The notes under the pieces are model-generated. The model did not search any database, was not told where the DNA came from, and saw only the letters and a program-made list of their open reading frames with translations. Below are positions 12,401 to 21,859 of a stretch of 64,000 nucleotides of DNA, piece after piece. How positions within the stretch are numbered: the first letter of the stretch is position 1; the number at the start of each line of letters is the position of its first letter. Origin of the DNA: Emiliania huxleyi CCMP1516 (lineage: Eukaryota; Haptophyta; Isochrysidales; Noelaerhabdaceae); the NCBI RefSeq assembly GCF_000372725.1, contig NW_005198927.1, positions 6,902-70,901 on the forward strand. The letters are read 5' to 3'. The translations under genes and the position numbers were made by a program.

Positions 12401-12819
12401 TCTACAACCAGGAGGGCGAACGTGACCCTGTTGGGCTGGCGAAATGCTGTGTGGAGGCTTGCAAGAGTCTGGCCCATGACATCTCCGACATATTCGACTG
12501 CAGCGGCGTAACACAGGGCACCTTGTCAGCGGACACGCTTGGGGCAGAGCAGCAGTGCGTACAGGAGTGTTTGTGCGCCGACAAGATGAAGGGCACCAGC
12601 AGTATGCCGGAAGGCTTGTACCCCTCGTGCACCCCCGGCAGAATCTCTTGCGGCGCCGAGGCAAAGTTCAAAGGCACGTGCTCATGCGAGTGCATCGGCG
12701 GAACTCCGCATGTAACAGACAACAACTGCGAAGCACAAGCAGGATTCCCTGCAAATCCGGTCTGCGGCACCAGCTCCGGAGGATGCAAATGTGCGTGCCA
12801 ACTTCCACCATTTGGCTAA
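9430..12819 (+). CDS. Large intronless type II membrane protein, cysteine-rich, unknown family
   Basis: 1129 residues from the first ATG at 9430; the frame upstream has only a GTG. A cytosolic tail of about 37 residues is followed by one membrane span (CCLLPSVLCCLLVCVSVIAG), then a His/Pro linker (PPPPAPPPPPAPPPP, near 9650-9730). The rest should be lumenal or extracellular. It contains many cysteines (for example CGSTTRCGDAS, CGAACDVTNPNACKSSETC), N-glycosylation sequons and a segment rich in amphipathic Ala/Val helices (near 11870-12040). The C-terminus is cysteine-rich (CVEACKSLAHDI, CSCECIGGTPHV, CKCACQLPPFG). The motif PCLTGKAVKYWLN (near 10229) recurs in a second ORF at 13740. Codon choice is visibly less GC-biased than in the neighbouring genes, and no intron is needed across 3.4 kb. 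I do not recognise the family. Confidence 0.75.
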   Translation: MMDRSRAEPPVSPDEILPDKLPESVPPTESTKGSGRPRVAVQFCCLLPSVLCCLLVCVSVIAGVCGSGHCHPRHHHAPPPPAPPPPPAPPPPPPPAPPPPPCDTNTTSFTLYPGAMNRAVEGNLWRDLAEHRVGPCNTCPDGQQAVWARALDLGSNDTAVPLFPNLAQFCEDIRLLDPNNELGADTPVKVCLSDPPPIPDGGVTLWRGGSLECKMGKEGLQKCEKPYKPRCQNFLQEGGGGGSYEKRLDLKDRKAYADFKEVTHGEPCLTGKAVKYWLNDLLFGYLNSTYALESSASVRNYVGLGIEKVFDYLWNLEGHGWSKMKLCAGSLTGKDIKDKDKHKELAAVGCSLIQLHDEETFGFAGVQMPQLLTDATIKAFCPKLTIQDPGNFTICIAYAGCWINKDIALPTLGVAIDPNFLKCILSSEAADLATAGLGSLAAGGVVGGDSAETSGVSLGVSLTGDLATTVELYYSSAKYSSDTRYPGFRVVNAAVRGNIGMALALENSPFAPLCGKGDGDKSICDVLKFEGKMELMLGIYQNNAVTDSRSCGSTTRCGDASDIMIANRICGAACDVTNPNACKSSETCYANLDKDPQLTDENGIVSYNAENIWGLTFAIKLESVLSINLKEACFGEWTGSPACKVLPKFSITLMDINGAFSGVDFRATDVDTSTPRTLEPGLYVLANALNLRDILKSILGPIVDLFSGVVDGLIGKGTTKKITDFLEGQTGNGTVVSVGFKVVKSGDRCMKFSSRFQLDLGKLLFVSIGFEFDIGCEKAVSSSESDTHIPPARLPTYSFDLDVHSEALKYVVEKVTAAAQAVGDAIVWVAQKAGEVVGAFGTAVMDAVTGFTTAALDATSSAIAWVSSYTGGWWLTTGAMPGTMPNGTVFGYSEYHLKPPPSLAKWAKQSLVNRFGNLSREEKQDVRDGAKKMLREMRNESRRTEGTNLGAFEGQAEDHFDTWFDTTDRAMDALWKWEGHKRCTSEERPDLYNQEGERDPVGLAKCCVEACKSLAHDISDIFDCSGVTQGTLSADTLGAEQQCVQECLCADKMKGTSSMPEGLYPSCTPGRISCGAEAKFKGTCSCECIGGTPHVTDNNCEAQAGFPANPVCGTSSGGCKCACQLPPFG

Positions 12820-12896
12820 GCCTAAATCACCTCGCGACTCGGCGTTCCGCTCCTTTTGTCCGGATCGTGACTACCTGTCTGGCGCTGTCACTCTCG

Positions 12897-12897
<1 letters not shown>

Positions 12898-12931
<34 letters not shown>

Positions 12932-13020
12932 CACACATGCACACATGCACACACACATGCACACATGCACACAAATGCACACATGCACACACACATGCAC
13001 ACACATGAATTCACATGCAT
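12898..13020 (+). repeat. CA / ACACATGC microsatellite
   Basis: A run of CA dinucleotides passing into imperfect ACACATGC units, just downstream of the large membrane-protein gene. Confidence 0.95.
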
Positions 13021-13454
13021 GACACCGCCGCGCCGTACGACCCTCGATAGACTTGCTTGTGGGTTGTGCGGCCAGTCGCGGGTCGGGAGACCGGAGGCAG
13101 CTCAGACCGCAGACCGCACGCGCGTCCCGCGTCCAGAACACTCATGAGAGGGGAATGGAAGGAAACTATCTTGGAAACGCCCAACTCTCCGCACGTGACA
13201 CCCACATAAAGTATGAAGAGAAATGAAAGTTGGCTTAGGGCACTAGAGTGTAGAGACAGCGTCCGAGCATGGCAGCCCTAATCGGCACGCAGCGCCGCTC
13301 TCCCGCGAAGCAGGTGTGGAAGGAGAGAGAGAGCGAGGGTTGTTGACGAGTGGGAAGCGGCAGGATGCTTCACGCACCTCGCGCGCGCCCCACCATGGTT
13401 TCTTCTCGACGCGTGAAAAACGGCAGAGCGACACGCTCGCGACAAGCTCAGGAG

Positions 13455-13963
13455 AAATATATATGGCTGCTCTCTCCCTCGGCCGGGCTCCCGCCGTCAG
13501 CGACCTCGAGGCACAGGCGGTCGCGCTCCTCGATCGGATCGCCCGTTTGGAGGCCGTGCCCGGAGCAGCACGGCTGCAGCGCCGCGTAGAGAGCGAGCTG
13601 GACGCCGTGCGAGGGGACGATTCGAGCGGCTCGCGCCTGCTTGGCGCCGCCAACAACTTGATCGCAGTCGAGTTTGAGCTCGATGTCTGGGCGTGGGCGC
13701 CCCCTCTCGTGCCCCCATGTAGCCAAACCCACTCACACGGGACGCCCTGCTTGACCGGCAAGGCCGTCTTTGATTGGCTCAACTCCGCCGATGGCGTGGC
13801 ATGCCGCGCCGATCGCAATGCCGGGCGGTTGAGATGTGAGCGAGCCGTTGGCCCTCCCCTGGCGCGCACTCCGACGCGAGAATCGTCATCGAGTGCTCTC
13901 GTCGCTGTACTACCCTCGTACGTGCCCGTGTTACGTAAAATGATCCTGTTTTTTGTCGTGTAA
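13455..13963 (+). CDS. Hypothetical ORF with a copy of the CLTGKAV motif
   Basis: An ATG at 13455 opens 169 codons. The first part has a heptad-like segment (DLEAQAVALLDRIARLEAV). It then has HGTPCLTGKAVFDWLN, which closely matches HGEPCLTGKAVKYWLN of the upstream 1129-residue protein in both DNA and protein. The remainder is low-complexity and ends in a short hydrophobic tail. It is probably a first exon of a paralogue or a fragment left by a local duplication; no function is assigned. Confidence 0.3.
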
Positions 13964-13967
13964 GATG

Positions 13968-15070
13968 TCACTCCTCCATCCGTTGCAGCCAGCACCCAAA
14001 CCGGCCCTGCTCATCAAGCGCGCAGTGCTGCTGTGGGTGGTGCTGGGCATCTTGCAGGTCGGGAACCAGCTCACTCTCGGGGATGTAGTAGCCGTGTCGT
14101 AGCGCCAGCATCTGGCACATGGTCGTAAACGGCGGGTCGATGGCCGCCAACATCGCCCAAGTCACCGCATGCTTCTTCTGGGTCTTCGCGCTGTTCGAAT
14201 GGTTGCGGTCCGTCAGCAAGGCTTGTAGCATCGACTGGCTGACCTGAACAGGCCGACCCGTCAACTGTGACAAGCTGTCGATGGTCTCCGTGAGGCGTCC
14301 CAGATCCGTCGTATCCTCCGCGCGCAGGCTCTTTTCCGAGATCACTTCACCGAACGTGTGCCACAGGACGTAGTGCTGCAGCGTTTTCTGCAGGTTCTTT
14401 TGTTTCTCACTTAGACTCGAGTTCACCGAGATCTGCGTGTTGCACTCGGACGTGTGGCCAAAGGCGGCGACATTGCCATGGTTGTAGCGCGATCGGATCG
14501 TGCGGAGTGGCTCGCGAATCATATGGAGCACGTGGTCGAATCGGCGGTCGTCGTGCGTCTGCTCGGCCAAGCGCCGCCACGTCCAGGACGGGTATGGGCA
14601 TCCGCTCGACGGTGACGGGCGTCCGGACGTGTTGTCGGCAGTCGCGATGGGCGCAGTCGGCTCTCTACTGAACGTCTGCGGCCAACTGACCGCACCGTCG
14701 CTGAGTAGCGGCGGGTTGTCATGGCTGATGTTGAAGCCCACTTCCCTCAGTAGCCACGCGACGTGCGACGTGCTGCTCCGACCCGTGGCGACGACCAGAA
14801 TTGAGGAGCGGGGGGCGGCCGGTCGCGCCGCGGGGAAGCAGTCGGCCGAGTAACCGCGGCCTCGACGCACAAAGTCGCAGCTCGTGTTGTGCAGCGCGAG
14901 CTGCAGCGCCCCGGTGGGGGCAAGGGCGGCCGCGGCGGCGCTCGTAGGTGCGTGCTGGCAGCGAAGCTCCCCCACCGCAATGCCCTTCTCACCTGCGATC
15001 GAGTAGAAGAGGTAGTTCCGCTCGCCGTCCACGCCGGCCGGGAGAAAGGGGAGTGACAGTGCGGGATTGA
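13968..15070 (-). CDS. Sulfotransferase-like protein (5' end unresolved)
   Basis: Sulfotransferases move sulfate from PAPS to carbohydrate or other acceptors, usually in the Golgi. The open frame holds a 5'-phosphosulfate loop-like motif (ILVVATGRSSTSHVAWLLRE) and a 3'-phosphate-binding motif (FDHVLHMIREPLRTIRSRYN), followed by YVLWHTFGE. The spacing and order fit the membrane-associated carbohydrate sulfotransferase fold. The frame has no ATG; it starts after a TGA near 15095, so an upstream exon with the start and probable signal anchor is missing. The C-terminus is cysteine-containing and ends at 13968. The family call is good; the acceptor is unknown. Confidence 0.7.
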
Positions 15071-15270
15071 AAGCCCGGGTATGTTGAGTCCTGGCTCAAC
15101 AACGCAGGTTAAGAACGGGGGTGGTCCGGCTCCCAAGTCCGGCTCACGCGCCCCGAGCTCACCATCTACCGCACTGAACACTTCCGCCCCCTCGCTCCCA
15201 ACCCATCCACCTCTCGCCGAGATATGCCGAGGTGCGCGATCTCGGGCCGCGCCGCGCGGCGTTCTTTCCT

Positions 15271-15325
15271 GTGTTAGTGCCAGTGCGCGCCAGTCCCGTG
15301 CCCAGTGTTGTGCGAGGGACTTAAT
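15271..15325 (+). repeat. Dispersed short repeat (CGCGCCAGTCCCGTGCCCAG family)
   Basis: About 40 bases containing CGCGCCAGTCCCGTGCCCAG recur at 2768-2800 (same strand) and 58680-58720 (opposite strand, extending over the adjoining GTTAGTGCCAGTG). The copies are nearly identical and sit upstream of or between genes. Confidence 0.8.
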
Positions 15326-15421
15326 GCTAAAATTCTTTTTCTCGAGCCTGCCGCTCACACACATACGCTCGGCAGTGCCGGCACCGGCGCCGGTGCCGCT
15401 TCGCCGCCGGAGTTGCCAGAG

Positions 15422-17535
15422 ATGGGGGTTGCCGGAGCTGCCATCGTGGAGGCAGCGGAGACCGGCAAAGTGGGAAGACTTCCCCAAGCGGTTGGGAATG
15501 CGGCTGAGCAAGGCGACGAAGCGGCGCTTTCGGCGTGGCTTGACAGCGGCGGGCGGGTCAACGCGACTCGTGTGATAGACGAAGTGAGCGGCGTCACCGC
15601 GCTGATGCTTACCGCTAACAGCGGCCACGAGCGGGTAATCGACTTGCTGCTGCAGCGCGGCGCGGAGATCGACAAGCAGAGCAGCAAAGGCGACACCGCG
15701 CTGATGTGCGCCGCCCGCTACGACCACGAGCGGGCGGTCGAGCTGCTGTTGCAGCACGGCGCGAATGCCAACCTGCAGGACAGCGACGGCACCACCGCGC
15801 TGATGAGCGCCGCCTCCTACGGCCACGAGCGGGTGGTCGACCTGCTGCTGCAGCACGGCGCGGAGATAAACTTGCAGGACAGCAACGGCAACACCGCGCT
15901 GATGGCTGCCGCCAAGCTAGTCCACGAGCGGGTGGTCGACGTGCTGTTGCAGCACAGGGCGGAGATCAACTTGCAGGACAGCAACGGTGGCACCGCGCTG
16001 ATGTACGCCGCCGCCAGCGGCCACGAGCGGTTGGTCGACTTGCTGATACGGCACGACGCGGAGGTCAACCTGCAGAACAGCGTCGGCGCCACCGCGCTGA
16101 TGCTCGCCGCCGTCTCCGCCCATCCCGCCGTCGTGCTCCGCCTGTTGCAGGCGGGCGCGGATACAAAGTTGCGCTCTGGGAACGGCAAGTCCGCGCTGCA
16201 GCTGGCCAAGGAGAACGGCCACAGCGCGTGCGTCGAGGCCTTCCGGCAGCACATCGCGGAGGTGACTGCGGGCCAGCGCGAGGCGGCGGCGGGCGGCGCG
16301 GGCGGCGCTTCCTCGGGCGAAGCGGTGGCGGGAGGGAGTGCGGCGGCCTCTTCCGGCTCGCTGGGCAGCCTTCGCAAAGAGGCGATGGACGCGGCTCTCC
16401 AAGGCGACGAGGCGGCGCTGCTGGCGTGGCTCGACAGCGGCGGTGCGGGTCAACGCGACAGCGATGTGAGCTGCATCACCGCGCTGATATTCGCCGCCCG
16501 CCGCGGCCACGAGCGAGTGGTCGAGCTGCTGCTCAGCGCGGCGCGGAGATCGATTTGCAGGACAGCATGGGCAGCACCGCGCTGCTACTCGCCGCCGCCA
16601 ACGGCAAGGAGCGGGTGGTCGATCTGCTGCTGCAGCGCGGCGCGGAGATCAACAAGCAGAACAACGGCGGCATCGCCGCGCTGATGACCGCCGCCGCCAA
16701 CGGCCACGAGCGCGTGGTCGATTTGCTGATGCAGCACGGGGCGGAGATCAACAAGCAGGGCAACGGCGGCTTTGCCGCGCTGATGCTCGCCGCCAGCCAA
16801 GGCCAGCCCGCCATCGTGCTCCGCCTGCTGCGGGCGGGCGCGGACACGGCACTGCGCTGTGAGAACGGCAAGACAGCGCTGCAGTGGGCAAAGGAGAGGG
16901 GCCACGCCGAGTGCGTGCGCGCCCTCGAGGAACATGCGGCGGCGGAGGCGGCGGCCGAGGCAGCGGCGAGGGAGGCGGTGAGAGCGGTGGCAGAGGCGGA
17001 GGCGACGCGGCATGCCGAGGCGCTGCTGGCGGAGGAGGAGGCGGAAAAGGAGGCGGGGGGGCGCGACAGGGAGAGCAAGAAGGGCAAGAAGAAGAAGAAG
17101 AAGAGGGGGAAGGGCGGCGGGGGCGGCGCTGGGCCGTCGCGGGAGCCCGAGGATGAGGCAGCGCTGGCGACGGGAGAGGAGGCGGAGCTGGCGGCGGCGC
17201 TCGAGGAGAGCGCGAGGCTGGAGGAGGAGAGGCGGGCGGCGGAGGAGCAAGCGTCGTCCTCTTTGGCTGCAGAGAGGCCGCCTTCGGTGGAGGAGGAGGA
17301 GCCACCAGCCGACTTCATCTGCCCGATCACAACCGAGGTGATGAGCGACCCGGTGATGGCGGCGGACGGGCATGCGGACGGGCATGCTGACGAGCGGTCG
17401 GCGATCGAGCGCTGGCTCGCGACCAAGTCGACGAGCCCGATGACTGGCGGTGAGCTTGAGCATATGGGCCTCTCCCCGCACCACATGCTGCGCCGGATGA
17501 TCCGAGAGTGGCGAGCGGCGCATCCGGCACGATAG
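15422..17535 (+). pseudogene. Ankyrin-repeat / U-box E3 ligase-like gene with a frameshift
   Basis: From the ATG at 15422 there are at least seven ankyrin repeats (pattern TALMxAAxxGHERVVDLLLQRGAEIN), then a Gly/Ser linker, then a second array starting AALLAWLDSGG (near 16410). This repeats the start of the first array (AALSAWLDSGG, near 15520). At about 16528 the sequence CTGCTGCTCAGCGCGG lacks one G compared with the other repeats (CTGCTGCTGCAGCGCGG). The upstream frame therefore runs to a stop at 16684, while the true frame continues in the next register. That frame goes on through ankyrin repeats, a Lys/Glu-rich coiled coil and a C-terminal U-box (DFICPITTEVMSDPVMAADG, with AIERWLATKSTSPMTGGEL), stopping at 17535. 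U-box proteins act as E3 ubiquitin ligases. It is either a sequencing error in a real gene or a recent lesion. Confidence 0.7.
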
Positions 17536-17697
17536 TTAGGTACGGCTACGGGAGGTTCGCACAACGTCAACGACCTCTGCCCCTCGGTCGCTCAGTGGTA
17601 GCTCTGTGTGTTGGCGCGAGTGTGGCGCTCTCGTGTAAAGACCTCGAGTCCTACTTTTTCTCCCCAAGCACTATCAAATGCCGCGCGGGCTCCTGAC

Positions 17698-17849
17698 TTA
17701 GCGGTAGGGCTGCGGTCGCCGCTCCCTGAGGCTCGGCGCCTCGCCACTCCCAGCGCCACCACTCATCGCCGTCTTCATCCGCTGCTCGAACCAGCTCTGC
17801 ACGTCGACGCGGACGGTGCTCGCCGGTGCGGCGACGGTGAGCTCGCACA

Positions 17850-17885
<36 letters not shown>

Positions 17886-18951
17886 TGCCCTCGCGGAACA
17901 TCTCGACCCCGCCCGGTGACCGGTCCATCTTTCGCTCTGTCCGGCCGGCGAGCCACCGCTCGTGCGCGTCGCTCTCCGCCGCGTCGCCCGCGCCGAGCGA
18001 GCCTGTCCAGTGGGCCGGTCCCGCACCCGCGGCCGGCGGCGCGGGCGGCTGCGGCGAGAGGCGAGGGTCGATCTCCACGCTCGCGCCGCAGAGGTCTGCT
18101 CGCAGCGCGCCAAACGCCTCTGGAAAATGAACGACGACGTCGGCGGCGTCGGCGGCGGCGTCGTCGGCGGCGGCTGGCTGGTCGGGGGTAGGCGCGTCAC
18201 GGCTCACGCAGAGGCGGCGGAGGCCCTCCGCCGCCTGCACGTCGAGCGACGCGGCGCCGCCAAGCCGCACAGACAGGTCGCCCTCGCTCGAGTCGATTGC
18301 AGAGCAGCCTCCCGAGAGGCGGAGCTCGCCCGCCTCGGAGCCGAGGACAGAGGCGCGCACGCCGCCGGCGGCGGCGAGGTCGAGCCGCTTCGAGTAGAGG
18401 GCGCGGCACTGCACCACTCCCTCCGACGCAACCTCCACCTCCTCGCCCATCACCTTTCCGAGCTCGACGCCGCCAGCGCCGCCGGCGAGGACGCGGAGGT
18501 TGCCCTCGATGTGCTTGACGCGCACCTGCCCCTCGCCCGTGGAGAGTGTCGTGAGGAGTCCGCGCACCGTGTTGACGACGATCGATCCCCGCGACACTGC
18601 CACCGCGACCGTGCCCTCAATCCAGCCATCCACCTCCACGTCGCACGCTCCACCCATCGCCACCTCGATGTTGAAAGAGGCGGGCACGCTCACGGTCGTG
18701 ACGCCGCCGCCCGCTGCGTCGCACGCCGCCACGACTCGGAGGTCGCCCGTCGGGTCGGAGCCGGCCCATCCGCTCACGTCCACCTCGCCGCCTCCCGCCT
18801 GGGACGCCATCACGCTGGCCAGGTACGTCTCCATGTTGGTGCGCACGACGAGGCGAGGCGTCGAGCCCGAGACAAAGAGCGTGCGGCCAGGCTCCGTGGC
18901 CAGAGTGCTCGCCGCCCTGCGGGCCTGCGCCAGCAGGGAGCGGGTTAGCAT
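17698..18951 (-). CDS. FAM185A/DUF4097-like beta-helical protein, probably organelle-targeted
   Basis: 417 residues from the ATG at 18951. The N-terminus (MLTRSLLAQARRAASTLATE) looks like a mitochondrial presequence: Arg-rich, amphipathic and free of acidic residues at the start. The body is made of short alternating hydrophobic strands (GDLRVVAAC, SFNIEVAMGGACDVEVDGWI, VSRGSIVVNTVRG, EGQVRVKHIEGNLRVLAGG). This is the pattern of the DUF4097/FAM185A putative adhesin-like beta-helix. A run of about 12 glycines (17848-17883) lies near the C-terminus. No enzymatic residues are evident; the function of the family is not known. Confidence 0.6.
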
Positions 18952-19854
18952 GGAGTGGTCTGAGAGACGAAGAGAGAGTTCTTGGAGGTTCACCTACTGT
19001 GAACAGGTTGGAGCAGCAGCTCCTGCTCCTGAGCATGGCGCCGCAGGCGCCTGTTGATAGGTATAGGTGATAGCCCTGGATGGGCAATGCATACGCCTAG
19101 TCGGGCCTCAGATCGCCCGACCGCGTCCCGGTGCTCTGCCGTCGGATTTGTGACGCCGCCGCACCGCGCCGCGGCCGTGGGCCCTCCGGAGGCCGAGGAT
19201 GGCCGTGACGGACCGGGACGAGCTCTGGGAGGTTCAGTGTCAGTGTATATATTGTAGAGACCAACCATGTCCACAATACCTCTCAGTCTAGCTAGCTAAG
19301 CCTGGGAAGGCGATGCCGGGGCCGTACAGCAGCTTGATGGTGCTTCGCCGGCGTGCGTCCCGTGGAGCGGTGCCGGAGGGGAGGTCCGTGGGACAAAATC
19401 GGGGGCAACGCCGACGGCGCTCTGATTCGACTTTTTAAATCAAACAAAGACAGTCGCACGCGCCGCAGCGCGGCGCGTGCGACTGTCAGGAGCGGATCCG
19501 TCAGTTAGTCGTGTTCACGCCGGGATCGTGTCCCCCACAACCTGCGCAGACTTTAGGCCACAACAGTAGGAATTCCTACCGGGTATGAAGCCCTGATACA
19601 AGATTTTTGCGTGCCCATGCCCAGACTAAGTCGAGCGCGTCAGAGATGCTCCGGCGTCGCGAGCTGGCTCGTGGAGCCTCTCCCGCGCCACGGACATGGT
19701 CGCCTCGAGTATCGCATCAACCGACGTCCCTGCCCATTTCCGCAACCGCGCCCCCACCACCTGCCGCTTGCGGGGCTGCATCGTCGTGAACTGCCGAGCG
19801 TTCTTCAAAATTCTTTGTTCCCACGCCCGCCCAACCTGCAAGCTGCAACGGCCC
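18952..19854. other. Divergent intergenic region with a perfect GC hairpin
   Basis: It separates the minus-strand FAM185A-like gene from the plus-strand coiled-coil gene and so should hold both promoters. The only marked structure is the 18-bp hairpin at 19449-19487, listed separately. No other gene is seen. Confidence 0.4.
19449..19487. repeat. Perfect 18-bp-stem hairpin
   Basis: The left arm GACAGTCGCACGCGCCGC and its exact reverse complement are separated by the loop AGC. There are no mismatches over 18 pairs. It lies in the upstream region between two divergent genes. Confidence 0.95.
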
Positions 19855-21240
19855 ATGGTTGTGCCCCCCCCGACGGGCGCCATGGTTGTGCGCCTCGAGC
19901 CCGACGTCGACGACGACGAGGAGGCCTTCACGTATAGCGAGTGGTTGTCCATCCTGGGCGTGAGCGACGCGGCCGGCATCAAGGGCGGCGGCCCAGCCCG
20001 GCTCACGGAGAGGTGTGTCAACCGCCAGGACGCCGAGTGCGACGCCGGGATCAAACCTCTCGCCAGCGAGCCGCCGCCAGAGCCGTCCGCGGACGTCAAC
20101 CTTGACAGCAGCTTCGAGCCCGGGCCGGGTCAGAACTGGCTGCACCAGGAGCTGGGCTCGCTGCAGCGGCAGCTCGAGTATGCGAACGAAGCGCTCGCGT
20201 CCGAGCGGGCCCAGGCTGTCCGGCTGGAGGCGTCGCTCGACTCGCTGCGTGCGTCCGAGGAGCAGCTGCGCGGCGAGCTTCGCGCGGAGGCTGCCAAGGG
20301 CCAACGCGACGCTCGCGCGATGCGGCAGCTGCAGCGCCGCGAGGCGCTTCTGCTGAGCCAGCTGGCGGCGCTGGAGCGGGAGAGGGACGAGGCCGTGCGG
20401 TCCGGGGAGGCGCTCCGCTGCGGCACGGGCGCGCTGCAGACCGCGCTGCGCGAGGTGGAGCAGAGCCAGCTCGAGGACCGCAGGATGGTGCGATCGCTGC
20501 TGTGCGAGAACGCGACACTGCGTTGGCAAGGCGCGGCCGCAGGAGAGGCTCTTGCGCAGGCGCGCCTGCGGCAGGAGCAGATGAGCTGGCAGCGGGAGCA
20601 GGCGGTGCGGGACGAGCACTGGCGCGAGGAGCAGAGGCGGGAGGAGGAGCGGAGGCGTGGCGAGAGGGAGAGGGCGCGCGAGGAGGAGGAGCGGCGGGAG
20701 AGGGCGCGGCGCGTGGAGGAGAAGAGGCGCGAGGAGGAGGAGCGCAGGCGGGCGGCAGCGCCTGCTCCGGAGAACGGACCCTCCTCCGCCTCGGCCGGGG
20801 GTGCCGCGGCGCCCGCACACCACGCTTGCACACGCTCGGCGCCGCCACAGGGCGAGGCGCCTGCCGAGGGGTCGCTCGCCGGGGAGGCTGCCTTGGCGGC
20901 GGGCCCGCGCGAGCCTCCGGCGGGAGAGGAGCGGTCGCTTGTCGGTCTCCCCTCCCGCACAGAGCAGCGTGGCGGCGCCTCGGCGCCGTTTGGATCGCCG
21001 GGTGAGCGGCTGGGGCCCGGGGACGCCTCCTCGTGCATGGAGCGGCGGCTGACGGCCCTCTCGCAGGAGCGGGGGCTCCTGCAGTGCGAGCTCGAGCGGA
21101 TGCCGCTCAGCGCGGGCAGGAGCAACGCCGAGCGGAAGCGCAAGCTGGCTGTGGAGTCGCGCATCGCAGAGCTAAGTCGAGAGGTGAGCGATCTGAGGTT
21201 GCGACTCAAGGCGGCGACCGCGCTGTCCGGCTGCCGGTGA
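19855..21240 (+). CDS. Coiled-coil protein, function unknown
   Basis: 461 residues from the ATG at 19855. An ATG at 19696 in the same frame is less likely because the leader it adds is low-complexity. An acidic N-terminal segment (LEPDVDDDEEAFTYSEWLSI) precedes a long coiled coil (near 20130-20760) that becomes almost pure Glu/Arg (REEERRRGERERAREEEERR). A Pro/Ala/Gly-rich linker follows, then a second short coiled coil at the C-terminus (RRLTALSQERGLLQCELERM, KLAVESRIAELSREVSDLRL). The layout is that of centrosomal, basal-body or cytoskeletal scaffold proteins, but no specific family is recognised. Confidence 0.6.
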   Translation: MVVPPPTGAMVVRLEPDVDDDEEAFTYSEWLSILGVSDAAGIKGGGPARLTERCVNRQDAECDAGIKPLASEPPPEPSADVNLDSSFEPGPGQNWLHQELGSLQRQLEYANEALASERAQAVRLEASLDSLRASEEQLRGELRAEAAKGQRDARAMRQLQRREALLLSQLAALERERDEAVRSGEALRCGTGALQTALREVEQSQLEDRRMVRSLLCENATLRWQGAAAGEALAQARLRQEQMSWQREQAVRDEHWREEQRREEERRRGERERAREEEERRERARRVEEKRREEEERRRAAAPAPENGPSSASAGGAAAPAHHACTRSAPPQGEAPAEGSLAGEAALAAGPREPPAGEERSLVGLPSRTEQRGGASAPFGSPGERLGPGDASSCMERRLTALSQERGLLQCELERMPLSAGRSNAERKRKLAVESRIAELSREVSDLRLRLKAATALSGCR

Positions 21241-21859
21241 GGCTGTGTGTAGGGAGGTATGACACTGGCTCGACCGCGCGTCGGCCACGTGGGAAGCGAG
21301 CTGGGCCGCCCGCGCTGCCGCGTTAACATGGCCGGCTGTGTGGTCAGAGACGGGGAGGGGTGGCGGCGGGAGCGGCGGTCACGGCCGCGGTCTATGTGTC
21401 CCGCCGTGGTTCGCTGTGAGCGTGCCCGTCGCAGTGAACGACGAGAGAGCGCGTGATCCTAGGCGCTCGGAGTCGCAGTCGCCGCTGAGTCGCGTCTCTG
21501 CCGGCTCGGCTCGCGAAACTTAAAATGATTTTGCACACATATCTGTGTACGGGTAAGACGGCAGGAACGCAGAGGCCAGAGCACACGGCTCACGGGTCCC
21601 CCCAAATCTATGGACTATGCTGTATGCAAATCGTGAGACGGCGGGGTCGACTGTGTGGACACTGCTGTCACACGCCTCGAGCACACGCTCCCGCGCACTC
21701 CGACCATCGTCGTCGACGGTCATCTTGCACGTCGTGATCGTGACCCCCTCAGGCGCCCTCACTCTCCTCTCTCTCGGACTCTCAGTGCGCCTCTCCTCTC
21801 AACCCGGGTGTCCTGTCAGCACCCGCCGGGCCCAAATCCTCTGAGCCGCTGATGCTCCG
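21241..21859. other. Intergenic, convergent 3' ends
   Basis: About 620 bases between two convergent genes. No gene, RNA or repeat recognised. Confidence 0.4.

Noticed and set aside
12827-13141. Cysteine-rich minus-strand frame
   Set aside because: Reads through the CA/ACACATGC microsatellite; no independent evidence.
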